From the NCBI GenBank assembly GCA_902560805.1, contig CACENW010000001.1:62001-126000 (forward strand): 64,000 nucleotides of DNA. The letters run 5' to 3'. This stretch comes from an uncultured Pelagibacteraceae bacterium (GTDB lineage: Bacteria > Pseudomonadota > Alphaproteobacteria > Pelagibacterales > Pelagibacteraceae). This document shows, in pieces, positions 53,064 through 61,717 of this stretch (position 1 is its first letter; each line of letters opens with the position of its first letter). The position numbers were made by a program, and so were the translations under genes. The notes beneath the pieces were generated by a model. That model was not told where the DNA came from, did no database searches, and saw only the letters and a list, made by a program, of their open reading frames with translations.

Positions 53064-53633
53064 TTATTTCAATTCTTTAGAAGGGTCGTATTGTTTTTCT
53101 TTAGGGTTTCTCCAATCAATTATTAAGTTGTTTATAGATTGAAGAGCTATAAGAAAAACACATAGAAGTGTAAGTGGTTTCATAGTAGCAGGAATTGGTG
53201 GATCCCAATAAGTTGCAAATCTCTCCCAATTTATAAATGATCTATAGGCATCTTCCATGCCCCCATAAATTACAGCTGCTGCAAAAAGAACTATAATTAA
53301 AGTACTAATTAAATCAAAAATTCTCTGTGTTGGTCTGCTAACCCAATCATACAATAATACTATTCTAATGTGGCTTCTTAATCTTGTTGCATAAATTCCA
53401 CCAACTAAATAACAAACACCAGCCAGCCACAAACATAATTCGTTAGCCCATAATGTAGGTTTAAATAAAACATATCTCATAAAAATTTCATACATCATCA
53501 CAATTACGATTACAGGAATTAGGTATTTTATTGTGTGGCTTAAAAATAAGGAAATTCTATCAATCCAATTTATTGGAAAATCATCTTTACTTGCAACTTT
53601 TTCATTCTGTTCTTGTAACTCTTTATCGATCAT
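53064..53633 (-). CDS. TRAP transporter small membrane subunit (DctQ), second system
   Basis: A 189-residue small membrane subunit with four helices, a long polar N-terminus (about 1-25) and the family-like FKPTLWANELCLWLAG segment near residue 53. It sits between dctP (upstream) and dctM, one base from the latter. Together these three make a Na+-driven carboxylate or sugar-acid importer. Confidence 0.9.
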   Translation of the reverse strand: MIDKELQEQNEKVASKDDFPINWIDRISLFLSHTIKYLIPVIVIVMMYEIFMRYVLFKPTLWANELCLWLAGVCYLVGGIYATRLRSHIRIVLLYDWVSRPTQRIFDLISTLIIVLFAAAVIYGGMEDAYRSFINWERFATYWDPPIPATMKPLTLLCVFLIALQSINNLIIDWRNPKEKQYDPSKELK

Positions 53634-53658
53634 TAAATAAAAAAATTTTAAGTTAATA

Positions 53659-53682
53659 TGAAGGGCCTGCGAAGGCCCTTCA
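53659..53682 (-). terminator. hairpin between second TRAP receptor and DctQ genes
   Basis: Arms TGAAGGGCCT (53659-53668) and AGGCCCTTCA (53673-53682) are perfectly complementary around a four-base loop. On the minus strand the stem is followed by an A/T-rich tract with several U runs. It lies between the receptor stop and dctQ, and is GC-richer than its surroundings. Confidence 0.75.
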
Positions 53683-53694
53683 AGATTTTATTAA

Positions 53695-54711
53695 TTACAT
53701 AATGCCATTAGCTTTCATGTAAGCTTTGTGTATTTCAATCAAAGCCGCAGCTTCTGGAGATTTAGTCTTCCATTCTTCCCAAGCAGCAAGTGCAGCTGTT
53801 CTGAATTTAAGTCTATCTTCTCTAGACCAGTCATGAAGAGTAACGCCCATTTCATTTAAAGCTTTAACAGCTTCAGCGTTTTTTCTCTCAACTAAACTAG
53901 TAATAGTTCTTCCAGCGATTTCTATTCCTGCTTTCATGGCACCTTGCTCATGAGGCTTTAACTTGTTCCATACTTTTGTGTTACAAGCTAAGTGATCAGC
54001 CGGCATAGAGTGGAAACCTGGGTATGTAGCATATTTGTTTTGCTCATAGTGTCCACCAGCATAGTTAGTTGCTAAAGATGAATAGTCAGCACCATCGATT
54101 AGACCAGTTTGTAAAGCTGTTGGAACTTCACCAAAGTCCATAACGATTGGCTTAGCACCTAAAGTTGTAAAGATCATACTTTCCATTCCTGGAGGTGATC
54201 TAAATTTAAAGTCTTTCAATGAAGCAACATCTGGAATTGGTCTGCTAGAAATTAAAGACTCGTGTCCTGGTATCCACCAACCAATTAAAGTCATTCCATA
54301 TTTGTTGTAAAGTGCATCAACAGCTTCTTGAGCTCCTGGGAAATTCAAGAATTCATATTGTTGGTATGGGTTGTCGTATCCACCCATTACATCACCTGCG
54401 AATTGGAACGCTGCATTTTTACCAGTTTGGTAACCAGCACCAGTCATATCACAATCGATAATACCAGTTTGTGCAGAGTTAAATACCTCAGCAGATTTAC
54501 CTGTTACTGAAGATGAGTAGAACATTTCAATTTTCAAGCTTCCACCAGAAAACATTTCTACATTTTTTGCGAACTGAGCCGCAACTTCACCATTTGGTGA
54601 ACTAGCAGTAAAGTGAGTTTCAATTTTTAAAGTCTTTGCGTTTGCAGAGCCAAATAAAGCAACTGAAACCATAGCCACTGCTGCTAAAGTTTTAGATATT
54701 AATTTAAACAT
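53695..54711 (-). CDS. TRAP transporter periplasmic receptor (DctP), second system
   Basis: Receptor of 338 residues from ATG 54711, chosen for its GAGAGGAAG ribosome site; an upstream frame to 54750 adds 13 residues that would hide the signal peptide. The signal MFKLISKTLAAVAMVSVALFGSANA ends near residue 25. The mature part has KTLKIETHFTASSPNGEVA and a KFRSPPGMESMIF stretch with the ligand Arg near residue 160. It leads the TRAP operon in the sugar-acid locus. Its ligand is probably one of the locus substrates. Confidence 0.9.
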   Translation of the reverse strand: MFKLISKTLAAVAMVSVALFGSANAKTLKIETHFTASSPNGEVAAQFAKNVEMFSGGSLKIEMFYSSSVTGKSAEVFNSAQTGIIDCDMTGAGYQTGKNAAFQFAGDVMGGYDNPYQQYEFLNFPGAQEAVDALYNKYGMTLIGWWIPGHESLISSRPIPDVASLKDFKFRSPPGMESMIFTTLGAKPIVMDFGEVPTALQTGLIDGADYSSLATNYAGGHYEQNKYATYPGFHSMPADHLACNTKVWNKLKPHEQGAMKAGIEIAGRTITSLVERKNAEAVKALNEMGVTLHDWSREDRLKFRTAALAAWEEWKTKSPEAAALIEIHKAYMKANGIM

Positions 54712-54836
54712 TATCTTCCTCTCGTTTATGTTTTTTCGAAAGTTAATCATAAATGATTTTCTATTTCAATTAAATCGGTTTAATTATTATATATAGAAAT
54801 TATATATATTTTATAAACATAGAGCTTAGAATTGTT

Positions 54837-55805
54837 CTAAATTACTTCTGAAATCAAGGGTTTTTTGTCAAAAAAACAATAAATATTATCAACCGCCATC
54901 ATACTCATTGCAAGTCGTGTTTCATGTGTCGCACTACCAACGTGTGGAAGAACAAAACAGTTGTCTAAATTTAAATATCTCTTATCTAAATTTGGTTCAT
55001 TGTTAAATACATCTAAGCCCGCTGCATAAATTTTTTTATTTTCCAATGCATCTATCAATGCATCATCATCAATCGTTGATCCTCTTGAAGTATTTATCAC
55101 GACAGCATGTTTGGGTAATAAACTAATAGTATCTTTGTTTAGAATATTTTTTGTTTCTGCAGTTGCTGGAGTGTGTATGCTTACAAAATCACAGTTTGGT
55201 AACATTGAATTTAAATCTGAATAATATTTTGCACCATCTTCTAAATCATCGGAAAGTTTGTTCCTATTGTAATAAATTATTTTCATCCCAAATCCTTTTG
55301 CACATTGAGCTGCCATTCTTCCTATTCGACCCATGCCAATGATACCTAGAGTTTTGCCAGTGACTGAATTACCAATCATAAATTTAGTTAAATCAGGTTT
55401 TTGATTTTTCCAATTATCTTTTCTTACTAAATTATAAGCTTCACCAATTCTTCTTGATGCAGCTATAATTAAAAGAATAGTAAGCTCTGCAACAGCTTCA
55501 TTTAATACATTAGGTGTATTCGTAACTTTTATATTTTTTTCTAAAGCTGAGTTAATAGAGATATTATCGTACCCCACGCCTACCTGAGCAATAATTTTTA
55601 ATTTACCGTCAAGGTTATTGAAAAAATTTTCTCCAATTTTGTCAAACCCAGTTGAAATCATCCCATCATAGTCGTTTATTTTCTTAATTAATTCACTTTC
55701 AGGGATTGGCTCATCTTTTGGATTTAATGTTACATCAAATTCCTTGGCTAATTTTTCTTCTGCTAAATCTGAAATTTTTCTAGAAACTAATATCTTTGGT
55801 TTCAT
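54837..55805 (-). CDS. D-isomer-specific 2-hydroxyacid dehydrogenase (glyoxylate/hydroxypyruvate reductase type)
   Basis: A 322-residue NAD(P)-dependent dehydrogenase with the GMGRIGR nucleotide loop near residues 155-161, the conserved Arg in NTSRGST and the acid/base pair ending in LPHVGSATHETR. The VGVGYDNIS substrate segment sits near residue 75. It likely reduces glyoxylate, hydroxypyruvate or a keto sugar acid. It follows the IlvD-type dehydratase without a gap (stop-start spacing zero), so the two are co-transcribed. Confidence 0.88.
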   Translation of the reverse strand: MKPKILVSRKISDLAEEKLAKEFDVTLNPKDEPIPESELIKKINDYDGMISTGFDKIGENFFNNLDGKLKIIAQVGVGYDNISINSALEKNIKVTNTPNVLNEAVAELTILLIIAASRRIGEAYNLVRKDNWKNQKPDLTKFMIGNSVTGKTLGIIGMGRIGRMAAQCAKGFGMKIIYYNRNKLSDDLEDGAKYYSDLNSMLPNCDFVSIHTPATAETKNILNKDTISLLPKHAVVINTSRGSTIDDDALIDALENKKIYAAGLDVFNNEPNLDKRYLNLDNCFVLPHVGSATHETRLAMSMMAVDNIYCFFDKKPLISEVI

Positions 55806-57590
55806 TTAATGTGAATCTCTAGGTAAACCTTTTGTATGAGATACATCCAAGTATTTTCCTCTAGAATTAATACATGCACCATCATCCAGTTGACCTACAG
55901 TATTCCTAAATATTTCTTGCCAAGGCGTTTGGTTATTTGGTTTAAATACTTTTTTGTTTTTTCTACGTTTTTTAAATTCCGCTTGAGAAATCAACAAATC
56001 AACTCTTCTTTTATTTAAGTCTATTTTTATTTTATCGTAAGTTTTTACAATGCCTAGATCTCCGCCTACCGCTGACTCTGGTGAAACATGAAGTATTGAT
56101 GGACTTTCTGATGTTCCGCTCTGTCTTCCATCTCCAAGAGTTGGTAAATGTCTTATTCCTTTTTTTAATAATCTGTCTGGTGGTTGCATGTTAACTACTT
56201 CTGCTGATCCAGGATAACCAACAGGTCCACAACCTCTAATAATTAATAAAGAGTTTTCATCTATTTTTAACTTCATATCATTAAGTCTTTTATGATAATC
56301 TTCAGGACCTTCAAAAACTATAGCTTTACATTCAAAAACATTTGGATGTTTAGGATTTGATAAATACTGATCTCTAAATTCTTTGCTGATTACTGATGTT
56401 TTCATGATAGCGGATGAGAAAAAGTTACTTTTCATAACTAAAAATCCAGCTTTTTCAGTTAATGCATTCTTAAATGTTTTGATTACTTTATTGTCTACAT
56501 CAACTTTCTTTCTTAAATTTTCTCCTACAGTTTTTCCTGTAACTGTCTTTATTTTTGTATGAATTTTTTTGTTTTTAATTAATTCTTTCATTACAGCTGG
56601 TATTGCTCCAGCTCTATGAAAACTTTCCATTAAATATTCTCCTGCAGGTTGGCAATTCACTAATAAAGGAATGTTATGCCCAAGTTTTTGCCAATCAGAA
56701 AGATCAAATTTAATTCCCATATGTTTTGCAATAGCACTTAGATGAGCTGTACAGTTGCTTGATCCGCCAATAGCACTTGCAACTACTACTGCGTTTTCAA
56801 AAGCTTTACGTGTCATAATTTTTGATGGGGTTAAATCTTCATGAACCATTCCAACAATTCTTTTTCCTGTTTCATAGGAAATTTGTTCTCTTTCTCTGTA
56901 AGGTGCAGGAATTACAGCGCCTCCTGGTAAAGACATACCCAATGCTTCAGCAACAGAGTTCATTGAAGAAGCTGTTCCCATAGTATTACAATGTCCAGCA
57001 CTTGGTGCAGAAGATGCAACCATATCCATAAATTCCTCGTATTTAATTTCTCCTTTGGCTAACATTTTTCTTGCTTCCCAAACTACCATTCCTGAACCAG
57101 CTAATTTTCCTTTGTAAACTCCATCTAACATTGGACCACCTGATAAAACTATTGCAGGAATATTTACGGTTGCAGCTGCCATCAAAGCAGCTGGAGTAGT
57201 TTTATCACATCCTGTTGTTAGGATAACTCCATCAATTGGATATCCATACAAAACTTCAACTAGTGACAAATAAGAAAGATTTCTATCCAACATTGCTGTT
57301 GGTCTTTTTCCGGTTTCTTGAATTGGGTGGGTAGGAAATTCCATTGGGATCCCACCGGCTCTTCTAATTCCATCTTTTATTCTTTTACTCAAAGACATGA
57401 AATGCCTATTGCATGGAGAAAGATCACTGCCAGATTGTGCTATTCCAATAATTGGATTTCCAGATTGTAATTCTTTTCTTGTAAGACCATAATTTAAATA
57501 CCTTTCTAGATATAAAGCCGTCATGTCAGGGTTTTTTGGATTATTAAACCACTGTTGACTTCGGAAACTCTTTTTTCTTTTTTTAGGCAT
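55806..57590 (-). CDS. IlvD/Edd-family sugar-acid dehydratase (arabonate/xylonate type)
   Basis: An iron-sulfur dehydratase of 594 residues. Cys60 (SPCNRH), Cys128 (TGCDKTT) and Cys201 (GHCNTMGT) are the 2Fe-2S ligands of the sugar-acid dehydratase branch. The WFNNPKNPDMTALYLERYLNYG start and the GSGMVVWEARK stretch are characteristic of this pentonate branch, and distinguish it from true IlvD (dihydroxyacid dehydratase). It would produce a 2-keto-3-deoxy acid. A divergent gene starts about 45 bp away at 57637. Confidence 0.87.
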   Translation of the reverse strand: MPKKRKKSFRSQQWFNNPKNPDMTALYLERYLNYGLTRKELQSGNPIIGIAQSGSDLSPCNRHFMSLSKRIKDGIRRAGGIPMEFPTHPIQETGKRPTAMLDRNLSYLSLVEVLYGYPIDGVILTTGCDKTTPAALMAAATVNIPAIVLSGGPMLDGVYKGKLAGSGMVVWEARKMLAKGEIKYEEFMDMVASSAPSAGHCNTMGTASSMNSVAEALGMSLPGGAVIPAPYREREQISYETGKRIVGMVHEDLTPSKIMTRKAFENAVVVASAIGGSSNCTAHLSAIAKHMGIKFDLSDWQKLGHNIPLLVNCQPAGEYLMESFHRAGAIPAVMKELIKNKKIHTKIKTVTGKTVGENLRKKVDVDNKVIKTFKNALTEKAGFLVMKSNFFSSAIMKTSVISKEFRDQYLSNPKHPNVFECKAIVFEGPEDYHKRLNDMKLKIDENSLLIIRGCGPVGYPGSAEVVNMQPPDRLLKKGIRHLPTLGDGRQSGTSESPSILHVSPESAVGGDLGIVKTYDKIKIDLNKRRVDLLISQAEFKKRRKNKKVFKPNNQTPWQEIFRNTVGQLDDGACINSRGKYLDVSHTKGLPRDSH

Positions 57591-57636
57591 AATTAATATA
57601 ATGGTTTGTTTAGCTTATTGGTTATATAATAAATTT

Positions 57637-59142
57637 ATGAATAATCTAATAGTTTTAAATGGCAATGACAATGTTGGCGTAAGTCAATTTATCATACCAG
57701 AAAAAACAAAAATTGAAGGTCATGATATAAGTACATTGGATCCAATACCTTTTGGTCACAAAGTATGTTTAAAAGAGATTAAAAAAGGTGACCCTATTAT
57801 CAAATATGATCAAATCATTGGTTTTGCATTAGATGATATTAAGCCTGGTCAGCATGTTCATTCACATAATTTAGAATTTAGAGAGTTCAAAAGAGATTTT
57901 AAAGTCACAGATAAAAAACATATTATTGATGAAAAAGCAGACACCTTCTTCAATGGAATTTTAAGAGATAATGGACAGGTTGCTACTAGAAATTACATCG
58001 GAATTGTAAGCACTGTTAATTGCTCAGCAACTGTCACAAAGATGATCGTTGAGAGGATTAAATATTCTGACATTTTAAAAGATTACCCAAACATTGATGG
58101 CATAGTACCAATTACTCACTCGACAGGATGTGGAATGAATACTGAAAGTGAAGGAATGCAAATTTTTCAAAGAACTATTGATGGATTTAAAAATCACCCA
58201 AATTTTTCTCACGTTTTTGTTATAGGTTTAGGATGTGAATGTGCGCAAGTCAGTTTATTTGATGAATCATTAAAGAAACATAACCGAATTCATTTTCTAA
58301 CTATCCAAGATGAAGGTGGGACTAAAAAAATAGTAGAGAAAGTATTGTCTCAAATTAAAAATTTACTTTCAGAGGCTAATCATGTTCAAAGAACTTCGCA
58401 ACCAGTAAGTCATCTTACTTTAGCTCTTCAATGTGGTGGTTCTGATGGATATTCAGGAATAACTGCAAATCCTGCATTAGGAGTTGCGGCAGATCTCTTA
58501 GTTAAAAAAGGTGGGAGTTCAATTTTATCTGAAACACCAGAAATTTATGGAGCAGAACATTTATTAATTAATAGAGCTAATTCACAAAAAACTGCTGACA
58601 AACTTTTAAAAAGAATTGAATGGTGGAGACATTACACAACAATTAACAATAGTTCTATGGACAATAACCCTGCGCCAGGAAATAAAAAAGGTGGTCTGAC
58701 AACTATATTAGAGAAATCTTTAGGTGCTGTTGCAAAAGGAGGAAATTCTATCCTTCAAGATGTATTGCATTATGCTGAACCTTTAAAAAATAAAGGTTTC
58801 AATTTTATGGACTCACCTGGATATGATCCAGTGTCTGTTACGGGGCAAGTTGCATCAGGCGCGAATGTAATTTGTTTTACAACTGGAAGAGGATCTTGTT
58901 TTGGATGTAAACCAGTACCAAGTTTAAAACTCTCAACTAATTCAGCAATGTTTGAAAGAATGTCAGAAGATATGGATATAAACTGTGGAACAATAGCTGA
59001 AGGAAAAGAAAAAGTTGAAGAAGTTGGAAAAAAAATATTTGAATTAGTTGTAAATACTGCATCCGGAAATAAATCTAAGAGTGAAATCAATGGCTACGGT
59101 GACGAGGAATTTAATCCTTGGCAAGTTGGCGTTGTAATGTAA
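57637..59142 (+). CDS. UxaA/GarD-type altronate/galactarate dehydratase
   Basis: A 501-residue hexonate dehydratase from ATG 57637; an upstream in-frame ATG at 57601 would add 12 hydrophobic residues and is not family-like. The N-terminal ~95 residues form the SAF domain with GDNVGVSQF and FGHKVCLKEIKKGDPI; the larger C-terminal domain has the TGCGMNTESEG and GLGCECAQV segments with metal-binding Cys/His residues. It suggests that altronate, galactarate or related acids are used. It begins a plus-strand set with a DMT permease and a HIBADH-family gene. Confidence 0.9.
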   Translation: MNNLIVLNGNDNVGVSQFIIPEKTKIEGHDISTLDPIPFGHKVCLKEIKKGDPIIKYDQIIGFALDDIKPGQHVHSHNLEFREFKRDFKVTDKKHIIDEKADTFFNGILRDNGQVATRNYIGIVSTVNCSATVTKMIVERIKYSDILKDYPNIDGIVPITHSTGCGMNTESEGMQIFQRTIDGFKNHPNFSHVFVIGLGCECAQVSLFDESLKKHNRIHFLTIQDEGGTKKIVEKVLSQIKNLLSEANHVQRTSQPVSHLTLALQCGGSDGYSGITANPALGVAADLLVKKGGSSILSETPEIYGAEHLLINRANSQKTADKLLKRIEWWRHYTTINNSSMDNNPAPGNKKGGLTTILEKSLGAVAKGGNSILQDVLHYAEPLKNKGFNFMDSPGYDPVSVTGQVASGANVICFTTGRGSCFGCKPVPSLKLSTNSAMFERMSEDMDINCGTIAEGKEKVEEVGKKIFELVVNTASGNKSKSEINGYGDEEFNPWQVGVVM

Positions 59143-59154
59143 TTAATTTTTCCT

Positions 59155-60021
59155 GTGCCTCAACAAACATCCTTAATCAACGTAATTTTATTAGCTGCAG
59201 GTGGTTTCTTTATGTTTGTGTGTATGGACTCTACAGCAAAGTATCTTGGAACAGTAATGCCAGTTACTCAAGCAATATGGGGGAGATTTTTTTTTCACTT
59301 GGTATCTTTAATTATATTTTTTTTAATTTTTAAGCCAAAAGTAAATTTAAAAAAAAATTTTAAAGTCCAAGCAATTAGATCGATATTAATGGTCACTGCT
59401 ACCTCATTTATGTTTTATTCTCTACAGAAATTTGATTTAGTAGACATTTACGTAGTTTTCTTTACAGCTCCTTTAATTGTCTCGTTGCTTTCTGCATATT
59501 TTCTAAAAGACGTCTTAAGTGCTAAAGGTATATTTTTAATGCTGCTAAGTTTTGGTTCAATCGTTTATTCATTAGGTCCAAGCATGAGAATATTTAGTTT
59601 AGATTTAATATTCCCAATTGTTCCTCCAATTTGCTGGGCTCTTTATCAATTTTTTACAAAAGTAGTATCTGGTGACAATGATCCATTTGCTGCTATTTTT
59701 TATACTTCAATTTTAGGTGCAATAATATTTAGTATTTTTATATTTTTTAATTGGGTACCATTAGAAAAAAATATTTTTTGGCTTTATTTGGTAATTTTAG
59801 GTGTGGCAGGTTTTATAAGTCATTCTTTAATTATCTATGCAATTCAACTTTCTAATTTGTCATTTGTAACTAATTTTCAATACTCACAATTAGTTTGGTC
59901 TACAATTATAAATTTCTTAATTTTTGGGGTACCCTTTGACTATAATAAAATAGTTGGTGTGATAGGAATTATTGTTTTTGGTATAATGTTCATTAGAACA
60001 GAAGGTAAAAAGAAAAGTTAA
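59155..60021 (+). CDS. EamA/DMT-superfamily permease
   Basis: A ten-helix permease of 288 residues with the duplicated five-helix layout (about 10-140 and 150-282). It probably begins at GTG 59155, 12 bp after the uxaA stop. Family-like parts are WGRFFFHLVSLI near residue 42 and PPICWALYQFFTKVV near 155. The DMT superfamily exports many small metabolites; in this context it may move a sugar acid or an overflow product. Substrate unknown. Confidence 0.85.
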   Translation: MPQQTSLINVILLAAGGFFMFVCMDSTAKYLGTVMPVTQAIWGRFFFHLVSLIIFFLIFKPKVNLKKNFKVQAIRSILMVTATSFMFYSLQKFDLVDIYVVFFTAPLIVSLLSAYFLKDVLSAKGIFLMLLSFGSIVYSLGPSMRIFSLDLIFPIVPPICWALYQFFTKVVSGDNDPFAAIFYTSILGAIIFSIFIFFNWVPLEKNIFWLYLVILGVAGFISHSLIIYAIQLSNLSFVTNFQYSQLVWSTIINFLIFGVPFDYNKIVGVIGIIVFGIMFIRTEGKKKS

Positions 60022-60035
60022 ACAACGAGGATTGA

Positions 60036-60893
60036 ATGAAAAATATAGGTTTTATTGGTGTAGGGTACATGGGCTATGGGATAGCAAAAAATATTTTAAA
60101 ACATAAAAATAAACTTTTTGTCATTACAAATAAAAATAGAAAACCAATTGAAAAGATTGTTGAGAATGGAGCTGAAGAAGTAAAATCATATGAAGACTTT
60201 GCAAACAAAAATTTAGATGCAATGTTTATGTGTGTTACCAATACTCCAATCGCGAAGTTAATTTCAGAAAAAATATCTGATATTTTGGATAATAAAACTT
60301 TAATTATTGATATCACTACACATAATAAAACTGGTTCAATAGAAACAGAGAAAATATTCAAAGCAAAAAATATTAATTATGTTGAATGTCCAGTAATGGG
60401 AGGGCCTGTTCAAGCTGAGGAAGGTATTTTGGGAGGAATTGTTGGGGCGTCAGATGAAAATTTTAAAATTGCTGAGCCATATTTTAATTTTTTCTGTAAA
60501 GAATATTTTCACTTTGGACCTGTTGGCATGGGTGCAAAATCAAAGCTATTAAATAATTTTTTATCCCTTGGAAATGCTGCCCTAGTTAATCATTTAGCTA
60601 AAAGTGCTACAGAGATGGGTTTAGATTTAAAAAAAGTATTTGATGTTGCAAAACTTGGTTCTGGAAATTCTGCAGCTCTAAATAGAGTTTTTGATAATCT
60701 GTTAAAAGGAGATTTTACAGGCTTTAAATTTACTGCAAGTAATTCAGTTAAAGATTTAACTTACATTCAAGATCTTTTAAAAGATTTTCCTGAGGCTGAA
60801 AGAGTTGCTGAAGTAAATAAAAACTATTTCCAAAAAGCTGTTGATGACGGTTATGGTGAAAATTTTATTAGTGAATTAATAAATAAAAAATAA
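60036..60893 (+). CDS. 3-hydroxyisobutyrate dehydrogenase-family oxidoreductase (second)
   Basis: A 285-residue beta-hydroxyacid dehydrogenase with GVGYMG at 8-13, the substrate segment CPVMGGPVQAEEGILG near 118-133 and the catalytic Lys in GAKSKLLNNF near residue 168. It is moderately different from the copy at 50880-51749, so it may act on another semialdehyde. It is last in the uxaA operon. Followed by the largest gap of the window. Confidence 0.86.
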   Translation: MKNIGFIGVGYMGYGIAKNILKHKNKLFVITNKNRKPIEKIVENGAEEVKSYEDFANKNLDAMFMCVTNTPIAKLISEKISDILDNKTLIIDITTHNKTGSIETEKIFKAKNINYVECPVMGGPVQAEEGILGGIVGASDENFKIAEPYFNFFCKEYFHFGPVGMGAKSKLLNNFLSLGNAALVNHLAKSATEMGLDLKKVFDVAKLGSGNSAALNRVFDNLLKGDFTGFKFTASNSVKDLTYIQDLLKDFPEAERVAEVNKNYFQKAVDDGYGENFISELINKK

Positions 60894-60998
60894 TTTTAGA
60901 AAGTAATTTAAGTTACCGGGAATCTACTAAAGCAGTAGGTTGTATTCAACAAATATATTTTCATTAAATGTAAATAAATTTATTGAAAATAATTTTTA

Positions 60999-61004
60999 TA
61001 TAAT
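60999..61004 (+). promoter_or_regulatory. consensus -10 box for the candidate small RNA
   Basis: A perfect TATAAT, preceded by TAT in a T-rich run, places a transcript start near 61011. A canonical -35 at 17-bp spacing is not obvious. The box lies about 24 bases before the first base of the 9-codon leader frame at 61029. Confidence 0.5.
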
Positions 61005-61028
61005 TAGCTTTTAATTTGAAGGAGGTTT

Positions 61029-61058
61029 ATGTTAAAATTACTACCACCTGATACTTAG
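61029..61058 (+). CDS. nine-codon peptide frame within the candidate RNA
   Basis: ATG TTA AAA TTA CTA CCA CCT GAT ACT TAG encodes MLKLLPPDT, just four bases downstream of the best Shine-Dalgarno sequence in the window. Leu-rich and Pro-Pro content would make ribosomes sensitive to Leu supply or Pro-Pro stalling. It may be a leader peptide or may be non-functional; the surrounding structure is the main support. Confidence 0.4.
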   Translation: MLKLLPPDT

Positions 61059-61132
61059 CTGAAGATCTTTAAATATCAAAAAAACTTAAAATAATAAAAT
61101 CCGTTTGGATTTAATGCCAAAGAGGCTATAAA

Positions 61133-61171
61133 AAGGGAGCTCTTTAGGTATCAACTAAAGAGCGAACCCTT
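61133..61171 (+). terminator. terminal hairpin of candidate small RNA
   Basis: A nine-base-pair stem GCTCTTTAG/CTAAAGAGC with a seven-base loop, extended outside an internal loop by AAGGG/CCCTT. There is no long T-run after it, only TTAAAAATTAATTATT. It could end transcription of the RNA or of the convergent gene at 61177, whose stop is seven bases further on. Confidence 0.5.
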
Positions 61172-61176
61172 AAAAA

Positions 61177-61713
61177 TTAATTATTAGATTTTAAAATTTC
61201 AAGTGGAAGTGGTGCTTCTGGGTATTTTTTTTGACACAACTTTTCATAGTTTTTACAAAAACCCATGATTGTTGTTTGAACTTCTTTTTTATTTTTATTT
61301 AAAAAATTAAGCTCTTTAATTAATTCACTACAATTTTTTTCTAATTCTTTTATTTGCTCACCTGAAAAAAATTCTCCTGTTTCTATTTCCCAATAAGTAT
61401 CTTCAAGCTCATTATCACTTAAATCCTTTAATTTTTTTTGTAATAATTTAATTGTTTCATCCTCAGTTTCCTTATCTCTCATGGGAGAATTCTTAAGTTT
61501 TCCAAGACATTTATCTCTTAATCCATCAATAAAGTGAAAATAAGGTTTACCCTCTGAAAAATCTCTAAAATGGTTTGTGTTAAAATACTTATCAATAGCC
61601 GTTTCTGTTGAAACTTTTTCTTTACCTTTAATTATAGCTATTTGGACATAAACTTCCTGGCTTATATATTCTTCAATATGATCTTTAACTTTTTGAGGTA
61701 TCATCTTTGGCAA
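61177..61713 (-). CDS. hypothetical helical protein
   Basis: A 178-residue soluble protein, mostly charged helices with three cysteines (in DKCLGKL, KNCSELI and FCKNYEKLC). There is no signal peptide and no membrane segment. The part EEDTIKLLQKKLKDLSDNELEDTYWEIETGEFFSGEQIKELEKN suggests an extended helical or coiled region. I do not recognise a family. It is four bases after a cytochrome c gene, so a role with respiratory proteins is possible. Confidence 0.65.
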   Translation of the reverse strand: MPKMIPQKVKDHIEEYISQEVYVQIAIIKGKEKVSTETAIDKYFNTNHFRDFSEGKPYFHFIDGLRDKCLGKLKNSPMRDKETEDETIKLLQKKLKDLSDNELEDTYWEIETGEFFSGEQIKELEKNCSELIKELNFLNKNKKEVQTTIMGFCKNYEKLCQKKYPEAPLPLEILKSNN

Positions 61714-61717
61714 GTAA

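Larger units (their letters stand above)
61011..61175 (+). ncRNA. candidate small structured transcript with 9-codon leader frame
   Basis: The region after the TATAAT box contains an ideal ribosome site AAGGAGG (61019-61025), a nine-codon frame ATG...TAG at 61029-61058 encoding MLKLLPPDT, a 6-bp hairpin AAATCC/GGATTT at 61097-61112, and a terminal hairpin: arms GCTCTTTAG (61139-61147) and CTAAAGAGC (61155-61163) flanked by AAGGG/CCCTT (61133-61137 and 61167-61171). The CCACCT of the frame could also pair with GGAGG. No plus-strand gene follows for 1 kb, so this is not a leader of a known gene. I do not recognise an Rfam family. The transcript ends are estimates. Confidence 0.55.
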
